Source of the DNA: Oscillospiraceae bacterium
GTDB taxonomy: Bacteria > Bacillota_A > Clostridia > Oscillospirales > Ruminococcaceae
Length of the DNA: 7,040 nucleotides
Assembly: GCA_017440445.1 (NCBI GenBank)
Contig: JAFSHE010000148.1
Span: 1-7,040, forward strand
Direction of reading: 5' to 3'
A program made the translations under genes and the position numbers. This document shows, one piece after another, positions 1-5,577 of this stretch; position 1 is the first letter of the stretch, and the number at the start of each line of letters is the position of its first letter. The notes below the pieces were generated by a model. That model was not told where the DNA came from. It did not search any database and saw only the letters and a list, made by a program, of their open reading frames with translations.

Positions 1-825
1 GATGGTGAGGTCTGCGGAGAAGTTGGTGTCAAATACCTTGTCAAAGCCAAGGCGACGAAGAGCAGCAATCATCTTGCCCTCTACGTTTGTACCAACGGGA
101 TAGCCGAAAGCTTCGCCGAGAGATGCACGAACTGCGGGAGCAGCCTGTACAACAACGTACTTCTCAGGATCTGCGATAGCGTCGAGAACCTTCTGAGTAT
201 CGTCCTTCTCAGAGAGAGCGCCAACAGGACATGCTGTGATACACTGACCGCAGGATACGCAGGCTGTATCAGCAAGACCCATATCGAATGCGCAGGTGAT
301 CTCAGTAGCGAAACCACGTTCGTTAGCGCCGATAACGCCGATGCCCTGAACCTTAGCACAAACTGCTGCACAACGACGGCAGCTGATGCACTTGCTGTTG
401 TCACGGTACATGTGAGCAGCGCTGCAATCTACATCAGAGGGAGTCATCTCGCCTGCGAAGTTGTTAGCGTCAACACCGTACTCCTCGCAGAGTGTCTGCA
501 GCTCGCAGTTACCGCTTCTTACGCAGGAGAGGCACTCCTTCTTGTGGTTGGAGAGCAGCAGCTCGAGAGTTGTCTTTCTGCTCTCGATAACCTTAGGAGT
601 AGCTGTGAATATTTCCATGCCCTCGTTGATGGGGTATACACAAGCAGCAACAAGGCTTCTTGCGCCCTTAACCTCTACAACGCAGATACGGCATGCGCCG
701 ATAGCGTTGATCTCCTTGAGGTAGCACAGGGTAGGAATTCTAATTCCGGCAAGACGGCAAGCCTCAAGGATAGTAGAACCCTTGGGAGCCTGGCAGTCAA
801 TACCGTTTATCTTAATATTAACCAT
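1..825 (-). CDS. hydA: [FeFe] hydrogenase catalytic subunit HydA, N-terminal part (C-terminus outside window)
   Basis: This is the catalytic subunit of an NAD-linked [FeFe] hydrogenase, making or using H2 in the cytoplasm. The frame is open from the ATG at 825 to base 1, giving 275 residues. Visible clusters in order: an N-terminal ferredoxin-like [2Fe-2S] site (C34, C45, C48, C62); the His-Cys [4Fe-4S] site (H94, C98, C101, C107); and two [4Fe-4S] sites (C146/C149/C152/C156 and C189/C192/C195/C199, the latter followed by Pro). The H-cluster domain begins near residue 222 with VVVQAAPAVRASLGEAFG. The cysteine motifs that bind the H-cluster lie beyond the window, so catalytic competence cannot be judged here. 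The start is supported by an AAGGAAGG ribosome site at about 837-844. It lies 22 nt after the hydB stop, so it is the third gene of the hydCBA operon. The domain order is that of multi-subunit NAD-dependent hydrogenases; a formate-dehydrogenase or NuoG-type subunit is excluded by the onset of the hydrogenase domain. Confidence 0.95.
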   Translation of the reverse strand, partial: MVNIKINGIDCQAPKGSTILEACRLAGIRIPTLCYLKEINAIGACRICVVEVKGARSLVAACVYPINEGMEIFTATPKVIESRKTTLELLLSNHKKECLSCVRSGNCELQTLCEEYGVDANNFAGEMTPSDVDCSAAHMYRDNSKCISCRRCAAVCAKVQGIGVIGANERGFATEITCAFDMGLADTACVSCGQCITACPVGALSEKDDTQKVLDAIADPEKYVVVQAAPAVRASLGEAFGYPVGTNVEGKMIAALRRLGFDKVFDTNFSADLTI

Positions 826-847
826 AATTAACTGTTCCTTCCTTTCA

Positions 848-2743
848 TTAACCCTTCACGATAGCCTTAGGCTTACATGTATCCATACAAGCACCGCACT
901 TCACGCACTTAGCAGTGTCGATCTCAAATGCAGCAAGCTTCTTGCCGGGAGCGATGTAGTCTGTTCTTGTAATAGCCTCAGCAGGGCACTTCTTAGCGCA
1001 CATTCCGCAGCCTACGCAGTTATCCTTGATAATGCTGTACTGCAGCAGATCCTTACATACGCCTGCGGGACACTTCTTGTCCTGAACGTGTGCAATATAC
1101 TCGTCCTTGAAGTAACGGAGTGTGGAAAGAACAGGGTTCGGAGCAGTCTGACCCAGACCGCACAGAGCGTTGTCCTTGATGTAGTAGCAGAGCTTCTCGA
1201 GCTTGTCGAGATCCTCCATTGTAGCCTTACCCTGAGTGATCTTCTCCAGCATCTCGTACATACGCTTTGTACCGATACGGCAGGGTGTACACTTACCGCA
1301 GGACTCATCAACTGTGAACTCGAGGAAGAACTTAGCGATATCAACCATACAGTTGTCCTCGTCCATTACGATAAGACCGCCGGAGCCCATCATAGAGCCG
1401 ATAGCGATAAGGTTATCGTAGTCGATCGGGATATCGAGGTGCTCGGGAGGAATACATCCGCCGGAAGGTCCACCTGTCTGAGCAGCCTTGAACTTCTTAC
1501 CGTTGGGGATACCGCCGCCGATCTCGTCGATAACTGTACGGAGAGTTGTACCCATAGGAACCTCTACCAGACCTGTATTAACGATCTTACCGCCTACTGC
1601 GAATACCTTTGTACCCTTGGACTTCTCAGTACCCATAGCTGCGTGCCAGTCAGCACCGTTAAGGATGATCTGAGGAATGTTAGCGTAAGTCTCAACGTTG
1701 TTGATAACGGTAGGCTTACCGAACAGGCCCGTTACTGCAGGGAAAGGAGGACGGGGACGAGGCTCACCTCTGTTACCCTCAATAGAGGTCAGAAGTGCGG
1801 TCTCCTCACCGCAAACGAACGCGCCTGCGCCGAGTCTCAGACCCAGACGGAAGCTGAAGTCTGTGCCGAAGATGTTGTCGCCGAGCAGACCCTGCTCCTC
1901 AGCCTGGTCGATAGCCTTCTGAAGACGTCTAACAGCGATGGGGTACTCAGCACGAACATATACATAACCCTGGTTAGCACCGATCGTGTAACCGGCGATA
2001 GCCATAGCCTCGATAAGAGCATGGGGGTCACCCTCGAGAACGGAACGGTCCATGAATGCACCGGGGTCGCCCTCGTCGGCGTTACAGCAAACATACTTCT
2101 GATCTGCGTCCTTAACGAGATCCTTAGCAAGCTGCCACTTTCTGCCTGTGGGGAAGCCCGCACCGCCACGGCCTCTCAGACCGGACTCAAGCAGACAGTT
2201 TACAACGTCATCCTGGCTCATTGTGGTGAGTACCTTGTACAGAGCCTGATAACCGTCGCGAGCTATGTACTCGTTGATGTTCTCGGGATCGATAACACCG
2301 CAGTTACGCAGAGCAACACGCTGCTGCTTAGCATAGAATGCAGTATCGTTGAGGGACTTGATGGTGTCGCCGTCAACTGTTTCCTCATAGAGATACTTCT
2401 TAACGGGATTGCCGTTCTTGAGGTGCTCCTCTACGATCTCGGGGATCCTGTCAACAGATGCATGAGCATAGAAGGAACCCTCGGGATATACGATCATAAT
2501 GGGACCGCGTGCGCACAGACCGAAGCAGCCTGTGGTGATAACATTTACCTTGTCCTGAAGACCAGCCTTAGCGATCTCGTCCTTCAGGCACTCAACAATC
2601 TTCTTGGAGCCGCTGGAGTCACAGCCTGTACCGCCGCAGATAAGAACGTCCTTGACGCCTGTATCCTCGCAGTTGATACGTGTCTTAACGAACTCGGCTG
2701 CGCTTTCCTTGACAGCGTTAAGCTCCGCAATAGTCTTAATCAT
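848..2743 (-). CDS. hydB: NADH-binding flavoprotein subunit HydB of bifurcating [FeFe] hydrogenase (NuoF-like)
   Basis: This 631-residue subunit carries the NAD(H) and FMN site that passes electrons to and from HydA. Domains in order: a thioredoxin-like [2Fe-2S] domain (about 30-110; C36, C41, C73, C77); the NuoF flavoprotein core with the glycine-rich FMN/NADH loop GRGGAGFPTG (191-200) and GAGAFVCGEETALL (305-318); an SLBB-like region (about 385-465); the NuoF [4Fe-4S] site (C482, C485, C488, C528); and a C-terminal double [4Fe-4S] ferredoxin domain (C576/C579/C582/C586 and C613/C616/C619/C623). The extra N- and C-terminal iron-sulphur domains distinguish HydB/HndC-type subunits from ordinary NuoF of complex I. 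H552, C558 and C563 lie where a zinc site has been described in HydABC structures (from memory). The ATG at 2743 follows AGGAAGGA at 2751-2758. It sits 45 nt after hydC and 22 nt before hydA. The gene uses no TTA, CTA or TCA sense codons, a sign of strong codon bias and probably high expression. Confidence 0.96.
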   Translation of the reverse strand: MIKTIAELNAVKESAAEFVKTRINCEDTGVKDVLICGGTGCDSSGSKKIVECLKDEIAKAGLQDKVNVITTGCFGLCARGPIMIVYPEGSFYAHASVDRIPEIVEEHLKNGNPVKKYLYEETVDGDTIKSLNDTAFYAKQQRVALRNCGVIDPENINEYIARDGYQALYKVLTTMSQDDVVNCLLESGLRGRGGAGFPTGRKWQLAKDLVKDADQKYVCCNADEGDPGAFMDRSVLEGDPHALIEAMAIAGYTIGANQGYVYVRAEYPIAVRRLQKAIDQAEEQGLLGDNIFGTDFSFRLGLRLGAGAFVCGEETALLTSIEGNRGEPRPRPPFPAVTGLFGKPTVINNVETYANIPQIILNGADWHAAMGTEKSKGTKVFAVGGKIVNTGLVEVPMGTTLRTVIDEIGGGIPNGKKFKAAQTGGPSGGCIPPEHLDIPIDYDNLIAIGSMMGSGGLIVMDEDNCMVDIAKFFLEFTVDESCGKCTPCRIGTKRMYEMLEKITQGKATMEDLDKLEKLCYYIKDNALCGLGQTAPNPVLSTLRYFKDEYIAHVQDKKCPAGVCKDLLQYSIIKDNCVGCGMCAKKCPAEAITRTDYIAPGKKLAAFEIDTAKCVKCGACMDTCKPKAIVKG

Positions 2744-2788
2744 AGCTTAATCCTTCCTGTTTCGTTAATATACTATATTTTTCAGCGA

Positions 2789-3283
2789 TTATTCGTACTT
2801 TGCGAGGATCTTTTCAACATCGTCAACAGTCAGGTTACCGTAAACGTCCTCGTTAACTGTAAGTACGGGAGCAAGACCGCACGCACCGATGCAGCGGCAT
2901 GCGTCGAGAGAGAACTTACCATCGGGTGTGATCTCTCCGCCCTTGATGCCAAGCACCTCGGAGAACTTGTTGAAGAGATCGCCGGAGCCCTTAACGTAGC
3001 AGGCAGTACCAAGACAGACAGAGATTCTGTACTTGCCCTTGGGGTTGAGAGAGAACTGAGCGTAGAATGTAACAACGCCGTAAACCTTTTCAAGCGGGAT
3101 GTCCATACCCTCGGCGATCATTGTCTGAACCTCGATAGGCAGATAGCCGTAGATCTCCTGTGCCTTCTGGAGCACGGGCATCAGCGCACCACGGTCATCC
3201 TTATGATCTGCGATGACAGCCTTGAGCTGCGCTTCCTGTTCTGCAGTTCCCGCAAAAGGAACCGCGCACTTTTTAAAAGCCAT
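2789..3283 (-). CDS. hydC: NuoE-like [2Fe-2S] subunit HydC of bifurcating [FeFe] hydrogenase
   Basis: This 164-residue protein is the small thioredoxin-fold [2Fe-2S] subunit that pairs with HydB; its length is normal for the NuoE family. An N-terminal helical part (about 1-75, including the family motif YGVVTFYAQF near 68-77) is followed by the thioredoxin-like domain with the cluster ligands C90 and C95 (CLGTAC) and C131 and C135 (CIGAC). C129 is an additional nearby cysteine. The start at 3283 is firmly set by AGGAGG at 3291-3296 with a 7-nt spacer. It is the first gene of the hydCBA operon, with 45 nt to hydB. In known trimeric enzymes HydABC couples NADH and reduced ferredoxin oxidation to H2 production, or the reverse; that role here is inferred from subunit composition. 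A complex I NuoE is unlikely, because HydB and HydA follow directly. Confidence 0.95.
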   Translation of the reverse strand: MAFKKCAVPFAGTAEQEAQLKAVIADHKDDRGALMPVLQKAQEIYGYLPIEVQTMIAEGMDIPLEKVYGVVTFYAQFSLNPKGKYRISVCLGTACYVKGSGDLFNKFSEVLGIKGGEITPDGKFSLDACRCIGACGLAPVLTVNEDVYGNLTVDDVEKILAKYE

Positions 3284-3368
3284 TTTTTAGCCTCCTTAAT
3301 ATTTTCACCGCCCATGGGCAGTAGTTGCTGTGATCTCCGTTATACACGGAAAAGCCGCCGAATGCCAT
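3273..3368 (-). CDS. possible 31-residue leader ORF overlapping the hydC start
   Basis: In the hydC leader, an ATG at 3368 is preceded by GGAGG at 3373-3377 (a rather short 4-nt spacer) and opens a 31-codon frame starting MAFGGFSVYN and ending at a TAA at 3273-3275. The frame runs through the hydC ribosome site and overlaps the first 11 nt of hydC in another frame. It has no similarity I recognise. If translated it could couple ribosome flow to hydC or act as a regulatory leader peptide. It could equally be chance, since only a short frame and one ribosome-site match support it. Confidence 0.3.
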   Translation of the reverse strand: MAFGGFSVYNGDHSNYCPWAVKILRRLKNGF

Positions 3369-3427
3369 ACAGCCTCCGACGGGATATACCAACCGCGCCA
3401 CACAGATAACGCAATTGTCCAAATAAG

Positions 3428-3456
3428 ATTATAACATATCTCCGTTAAAAAATCTA
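3428..3456 (-). promoter_or_regulatory. promoter of the hydCBA operon (extended -10)
   Basis: On the minus strand a perfect TATAAT (3433 to 3428) is preceded by TG one base upstream (TGTTATAAT), an extended -10 element. At 17-bp spacing the -35 hexamer is TAGATT (3456 to 3451), a poor match, which an extended -10 can tolerate. Transcription would start near 3421, leaving a leader of about 138 nt before hydC. Just below the -10 the sequence changes from AT-rich to GC-rich, consistent with a promoter-leader boundary. Confidence 0.65.
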
Positions 3457-3459
3457 CAA
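3442..3459. promoter_or_regulatory. weak Rex-like operator candidate in the hyd promoter
   Basis: The 18-bp stretch CCGTTAA-AAAA-TCTACAA matches the clostridial Rex consensus (TTGTTAA-N4-TTAACAA, from memory) at 10 of 14 informative positions. It lies just upstream of the -10, overlapping the -35 region and the spacer. Rex is the NADH/NAD+ sensing repressor that controls hydrogenase and fermentation genes in many Firmicutes, so the place is sensible. The match is imperfect and in an AT-rich background, so this is only a candidate. Confidence 0.3.
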
Positions 3460-3492
3460 ATTTCGCACTAAATATTTTCGGTAATTTGTAGA
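3453..3492. repeat. 10-bp perfect inverted repeat upstream of hydCBA (operator-like dyad)
   Basis: TCTACAAATT (3453-3462) and its exact reverse complement AATTTGTAGA (3483-3492) are separated by 20 bp. After one mismatch, 3-bp A/T pairs (3449-3451 with 3494-3496) extend the symmetry. The half-site centres are 30 bp apart, close to three helical turns, which suits two DNA-bound protein units on one face. The left arm overlaps the hydCBA -35 region. The repeat could instead form a weak cruciform or hairpin, but the AT-rich arms and long loop make a terminator unlikely. Confidence 0.6.
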
Positions 3493-3581
3493 ATTTCTTC
3501 TTCCCAATTTAGCGATTATGCATAAAATTGACAAAAAAATATCAAAAGCCAAATCCCATAACAGAGCCATTTTCAAGCAGT

Positions 3582-3777
3582 TTGCAGCCGAAACTATCCG
3601 TTTCCTGCAAGTAGCATTCAAGAGAGTTGCAAAACTGCGTTTTCGGAGCGTTTTCAAGCCTTTAAAACCGTCACAGGAACGGTTGTTACACAAAACTAAC
3701 CTTGCACGAGTTGTCGGCAGAGCCGACAACTCTGCAATTTTTCCTTCGCCGACCGAGCTGTGCGAAACCGGAAAAAT
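3582..3777. repeat. cluster of five consecutive inverted repeats (structured intergenic element)
   Basis: Five stem-loops follow one another with little gap. (1) TTGCAG and GAAAC pair with GTTTC and CTGCAA, 3582-3610, 11 pairs with a 2-nt bulge and a 5-nt loop. (2) AAAAC/GTTTT, 3631-3643, small. (3) AACCGT/ACGGTT, 3666-3684, with a 7-nt loop. (4) GAGTTGTCGGC/GCCGACAACTC, 3708-3732, 11 perfect pairs with a 3-nt loop, extended by TTGC/GCAA to 3702-3737. (5) TTTTTCC and TTCGC pair with GCGAA and GGAAAAA, 3738-3776, 12 pairs with a 3-nt bulge. No credible protein is encoded on either strand. It could be a dispersed palindromic or MITE-like element or a structured RNA. The stretches 3493-3581 before it hold nothing I can identify. 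Confidence 0.55.
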
Positions 3778-3780
3778 CGC

Positions 3781-3900
3781 TGCCACCCGTACGCACGCAC
3801 TAAAACAACGCACCCAGACCTACCTATCTCAAAAAGTCCGACAAACAAACGCCGTCAATTGTACTCACACTCCGAAAGTAACACATATCAAAACGAAATG
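3781..3900 (+). other. C-rich, G-poor noncoding tract
   Basis: This 120-base stretch has about 40 C and 15 G on the plus strand and many short A/C runs, unlike the flanking genes. It contains no gene or promoter that I can support. It lies just beyond the kinase operon terminator. A plus-strand transcript here would be C-rich and unstructured, which is the composition of Rho-loading (rut) sites, but no plus-strand transcript is evident. Confidence 0.35.
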
Positions 3901-3939
3901 CAAAACAAAAAGCCTGAGAAGCAAAGCACCTCTCAGACT
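3901..3939 (-). terminator. intrinsic terminator of the esterase-kinase operon
   Basis: Read on the minus strand, AGTCTGAGAGG (3939-3929) pairs with CTTCTCAGGCT (3921-3911) across a 7-nt loop, 11 pairs including two G-T. The last T of the right arm starts a T-rich run (TTTTTGTTTTG, 3911-3901). The stem begins 17 nt after the TAA of the kinase gene (3957-3959). This separates the kinase operon from hydCBA. Confidence 0.85.
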
Positions 3940-3956
3940 TTATAGATATGACCGAT

Positions 3957-5537
3957 TTACCGTGCCGCAAGCCTCTGCGCGGCAAGTCCCTGCTTGTAGT
4001 TCTCCATGAACCGTCTGAAGCCCTCTGCGCCCGCCTTATCGGGAGCAAGCGTGCTGCCCTCCATGGACGCAAACACCTTTTCATCAAGGAACTGCGGCAG
4101 AGCTTTGCCCTCGCCCTCGTTCATATATGCGGCAAGCAGAGCCATTCCCCATGCGCCGCCCTCGCCAGCGGTAGTCATTACCGAAACATCTGCGCCCACA
4201 GCGTCCGCCATGAACTGCTGCGCAACTCCCTGAACCTTGAACAGACCGCCGTGACCCATCAGCCTGTCAACGGACACCTGCTCCGTTTCGGTGAGGATAT
4301 CCATACCCATCTTCAGCGCCGCCATAGCCGAGTAAAGCTGAGCTCTCATGAAATTCGCCAGTCCGAAGCTGCCGTCAGGGGTGCGGAAATACATAGGTCT
4401 GCCCTGCTCCACCTCTGCAACAGGCTCGCCCGAAAGGAAGTTGTATGCAACCGTTCCTCCGCAGTCTGCGTCTGCGTTCAGGGCATTTCTGTACAGCATG
4501 GTGTACAGCTCAGACTTTGAAAGCTCCCTGCCCGAAAGCTTGGCGAACTCTCCGAAAAGCTTCACCCACGCATCAAGCTCTGAACAACAGTTGTTGCAGT
4601 GGACCATAGCAACAGGCTTTCCGTCGGGAGTAGCCACCATATCAATCTCTGTATGAACGCTTTTCAGCGGCTTGTCGAGTACTATCATAGAGAAGATCGA
4701 TGTTCCCGCAGAAACATTTCCCGTTCTCGGAAGAACGCTGTTCGTAGCGGTCATTCCCGTACCTGCGTCGCCCTCGGGCGGACACATGGGAACACCTCCG
4801 CGAAGCTTTCCGCTGATATCGAGAAGTTTTGCGCCCTCCTCGGTAAGGAATGCACCCTTTGCTCCCGCAGGCCTTACCTCAGGGAGAACGGAGCGGATGC
4901 TCCAGTCGTAGCCGTAAGGCTTCATAAGCTCATCGAACTTGCCGAGCATAGTGCTGTCGTAATCGATAGTATCGCTGTCGATGGGGAACATTCCCGCAGC
5001 CTCGCCCGCACCAAGCTCGTTGTTTCCTGTCAGCAGATAGTGGATGTGTCCCGCAAGCGTGGTGATATGCTTTATCTGCGGAACATGTGCTTCACCGTTC
5101 AGCACCGCCTGATAAAGATGCGCTATGCTCCATCTCTGAGGGATATTGAAGCCGAAAAGCTCCGTAAGCTTTGCCGCCGCATCAGCGGTGGTGGTATTTC
5201 TCCATGTTCTGAAGGGAACAAGCGGCACACTGCGGTCATCTCCGAATGCGAGATATCCATGCATCATAGCCGAGATACCCATAGCACCGACCGTTTCGAG
5301 GTCAGTACCAAACTTCTCCCTTACGTCACGTGCAAGGTCAGCGTAGCACTGCTGAAGTCCTGTTATTATCAGCTCGTGACTGTAAGTCCAGTAGCCGTTT
5401 TCAAGCCTGTTCTCCCAGTCGTAAGCACCCGAGGCGATGGGAGCGTATGTATCATCCGTCAGCACCGCCTTTATTCTGGTGGAGCCGAATTCTATTCCGA
5501 GATAGGTCTTGCCGCTTTTTATCTTTTCTGCTGACAT
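3957..5537 (-). CDS. FGGY-family carbohydrate kinase, pentulose/L-ribulokinase-like
   Basis: This 526-residue cytoplasmic enzyme is a sugar kinase of the FGGY family, which phosphorylates ketopentoses, hexuloses or polyols with ATP. Length fits the family (about 480-560). The phosphate-1 loop is GIEFGSTRIKAVL (14-26), with Glu16 where most relatives have Asp. The likely catalytic base is D257 in EGDAGTGMT (255-263). A second phosphate motif GNVSAGTS lies at 273-280, and the C-terminal adenosine region includes GHGG (428-431) and GEGGAWGMALLA (458-469). WRN (112-114) stands where many family members have a W-x-D-x-R type sequence. The start at 5537 has AGAGGA (5544-5549) with a 6-nt spacer. 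It follows the SGNH hydrolase by 40 nt without a terminator, so both probably share a promoter, and a strong terminator follows it. Substrate cannot be fixed from sequence: L-ribulose or D-xylulose is my best guess. No isomerase or epimerase is in the window. Confidence 0.85.
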   Translation of the reverse strand: MSAEKIKSGKTYLGIEFGSTRIKAVLTDDTYAPIASGAYDWENRLENGYWTYSHELIITGLQQCYADLARDVREKFGTDLETVGAMGISAMMHGYLAFGDDRSVPLVPFRTWRNTTTADAAAKLTELFGFNIPQRWSIAHLYQAVLNGEAHVPQIKHITTLAGHIHYLLTGNNELGAGEAAGMFPIDSDTIDYDSTMLGKFDELMKPYGYDWSIRSVLPEVRPAGAKGAFLTEEGAKLLDISGKLRGGVPMCPPEGDAGTGMTATNSVLPRTGNVSAGTSIFSMIVLDKPLKSVHTEIDMVATPDGKPVAMVHCNNCCSELDAWVKLFGEFAKLSGRELSKSELYTMLYRNALNADADCGGTVAYNFLSGEPVAEVEQGRPMYFRTPDGSFGLANFMRAQLYSAMAALKMGMDILTETEQVSVDRLMGHGGLFKVQGVAQQFMADAVGADVSVMTTAGEGGAWGMALLAAYMNEGEGKALPQFLDEKVFASMEGSTLAPDKAGAEGFRRFMENYKQGLAAQRLAAR

Positions 5538-5577
5538 AATTTATCCTCTCATGTATCTTTATCCTGCAAAAGCATTA

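Noticed and set aside
412..831. A 139-codon plus-strand frame opposite hydA.
   Set aside because: It is the codon-aligned shadow of hydA, caused by the same codon bias; no ribosome site or domain.
2744..2788. TATAGT in the hydC-hydB gap as an internal promoter.
   Set aside because: No -35-like hexamer at suitable spacing; the AT-rich gap is more simply a spacer with the hydB ribosome site.
782..3409. An 875-codon open frame on the plus strand opposite hydB and hydC.
   Set aside because: It is codon-aligned with both genes, so it is open simply because they use no TTA, CTA or TCA sense codons; their stop codons read as TTA (Leu) in this frame. The translation has no recognisable domain, while the minus strand encodes textbook HydB and HydC.
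3528..3557. TTGACA on the plus strand at 3528-3533 as the -35 of a promoter for a small RNA ending at the hairpin near 3702-3742.
   Set aside because: No acceptable -10 lies 16-18 bp downstream (the hexamer at 17 bp is AAATCC).
3582..3777. CRISPR array or tRNA/riboswitch in the hairpin region.
   Set aside because: The stems differ from one another, with no regularly spaced identical repeats, no cloverleaf and no riboswitch core that I recognise; the region is also outside the inferred hyd leader.
3454..3813. A 119-codon minus-strand frame, and an overlapping 163-codon plus-strand frame (3518-4009), across the intergenic region.
   Set aside because: Both run through the hairpin array, have no good ribosome site or domain, and the plus-strand one enters the kinase terminator and gene. 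The composition is basic and Cys/Arg-rich in a way typical of translated noncoding DNA.
4599..5534. A 311-codon plus-strand frame opposite the kinase gene.
   Set aside because: It is codon-aligned with the kinase frame and has no recognisable protein features.
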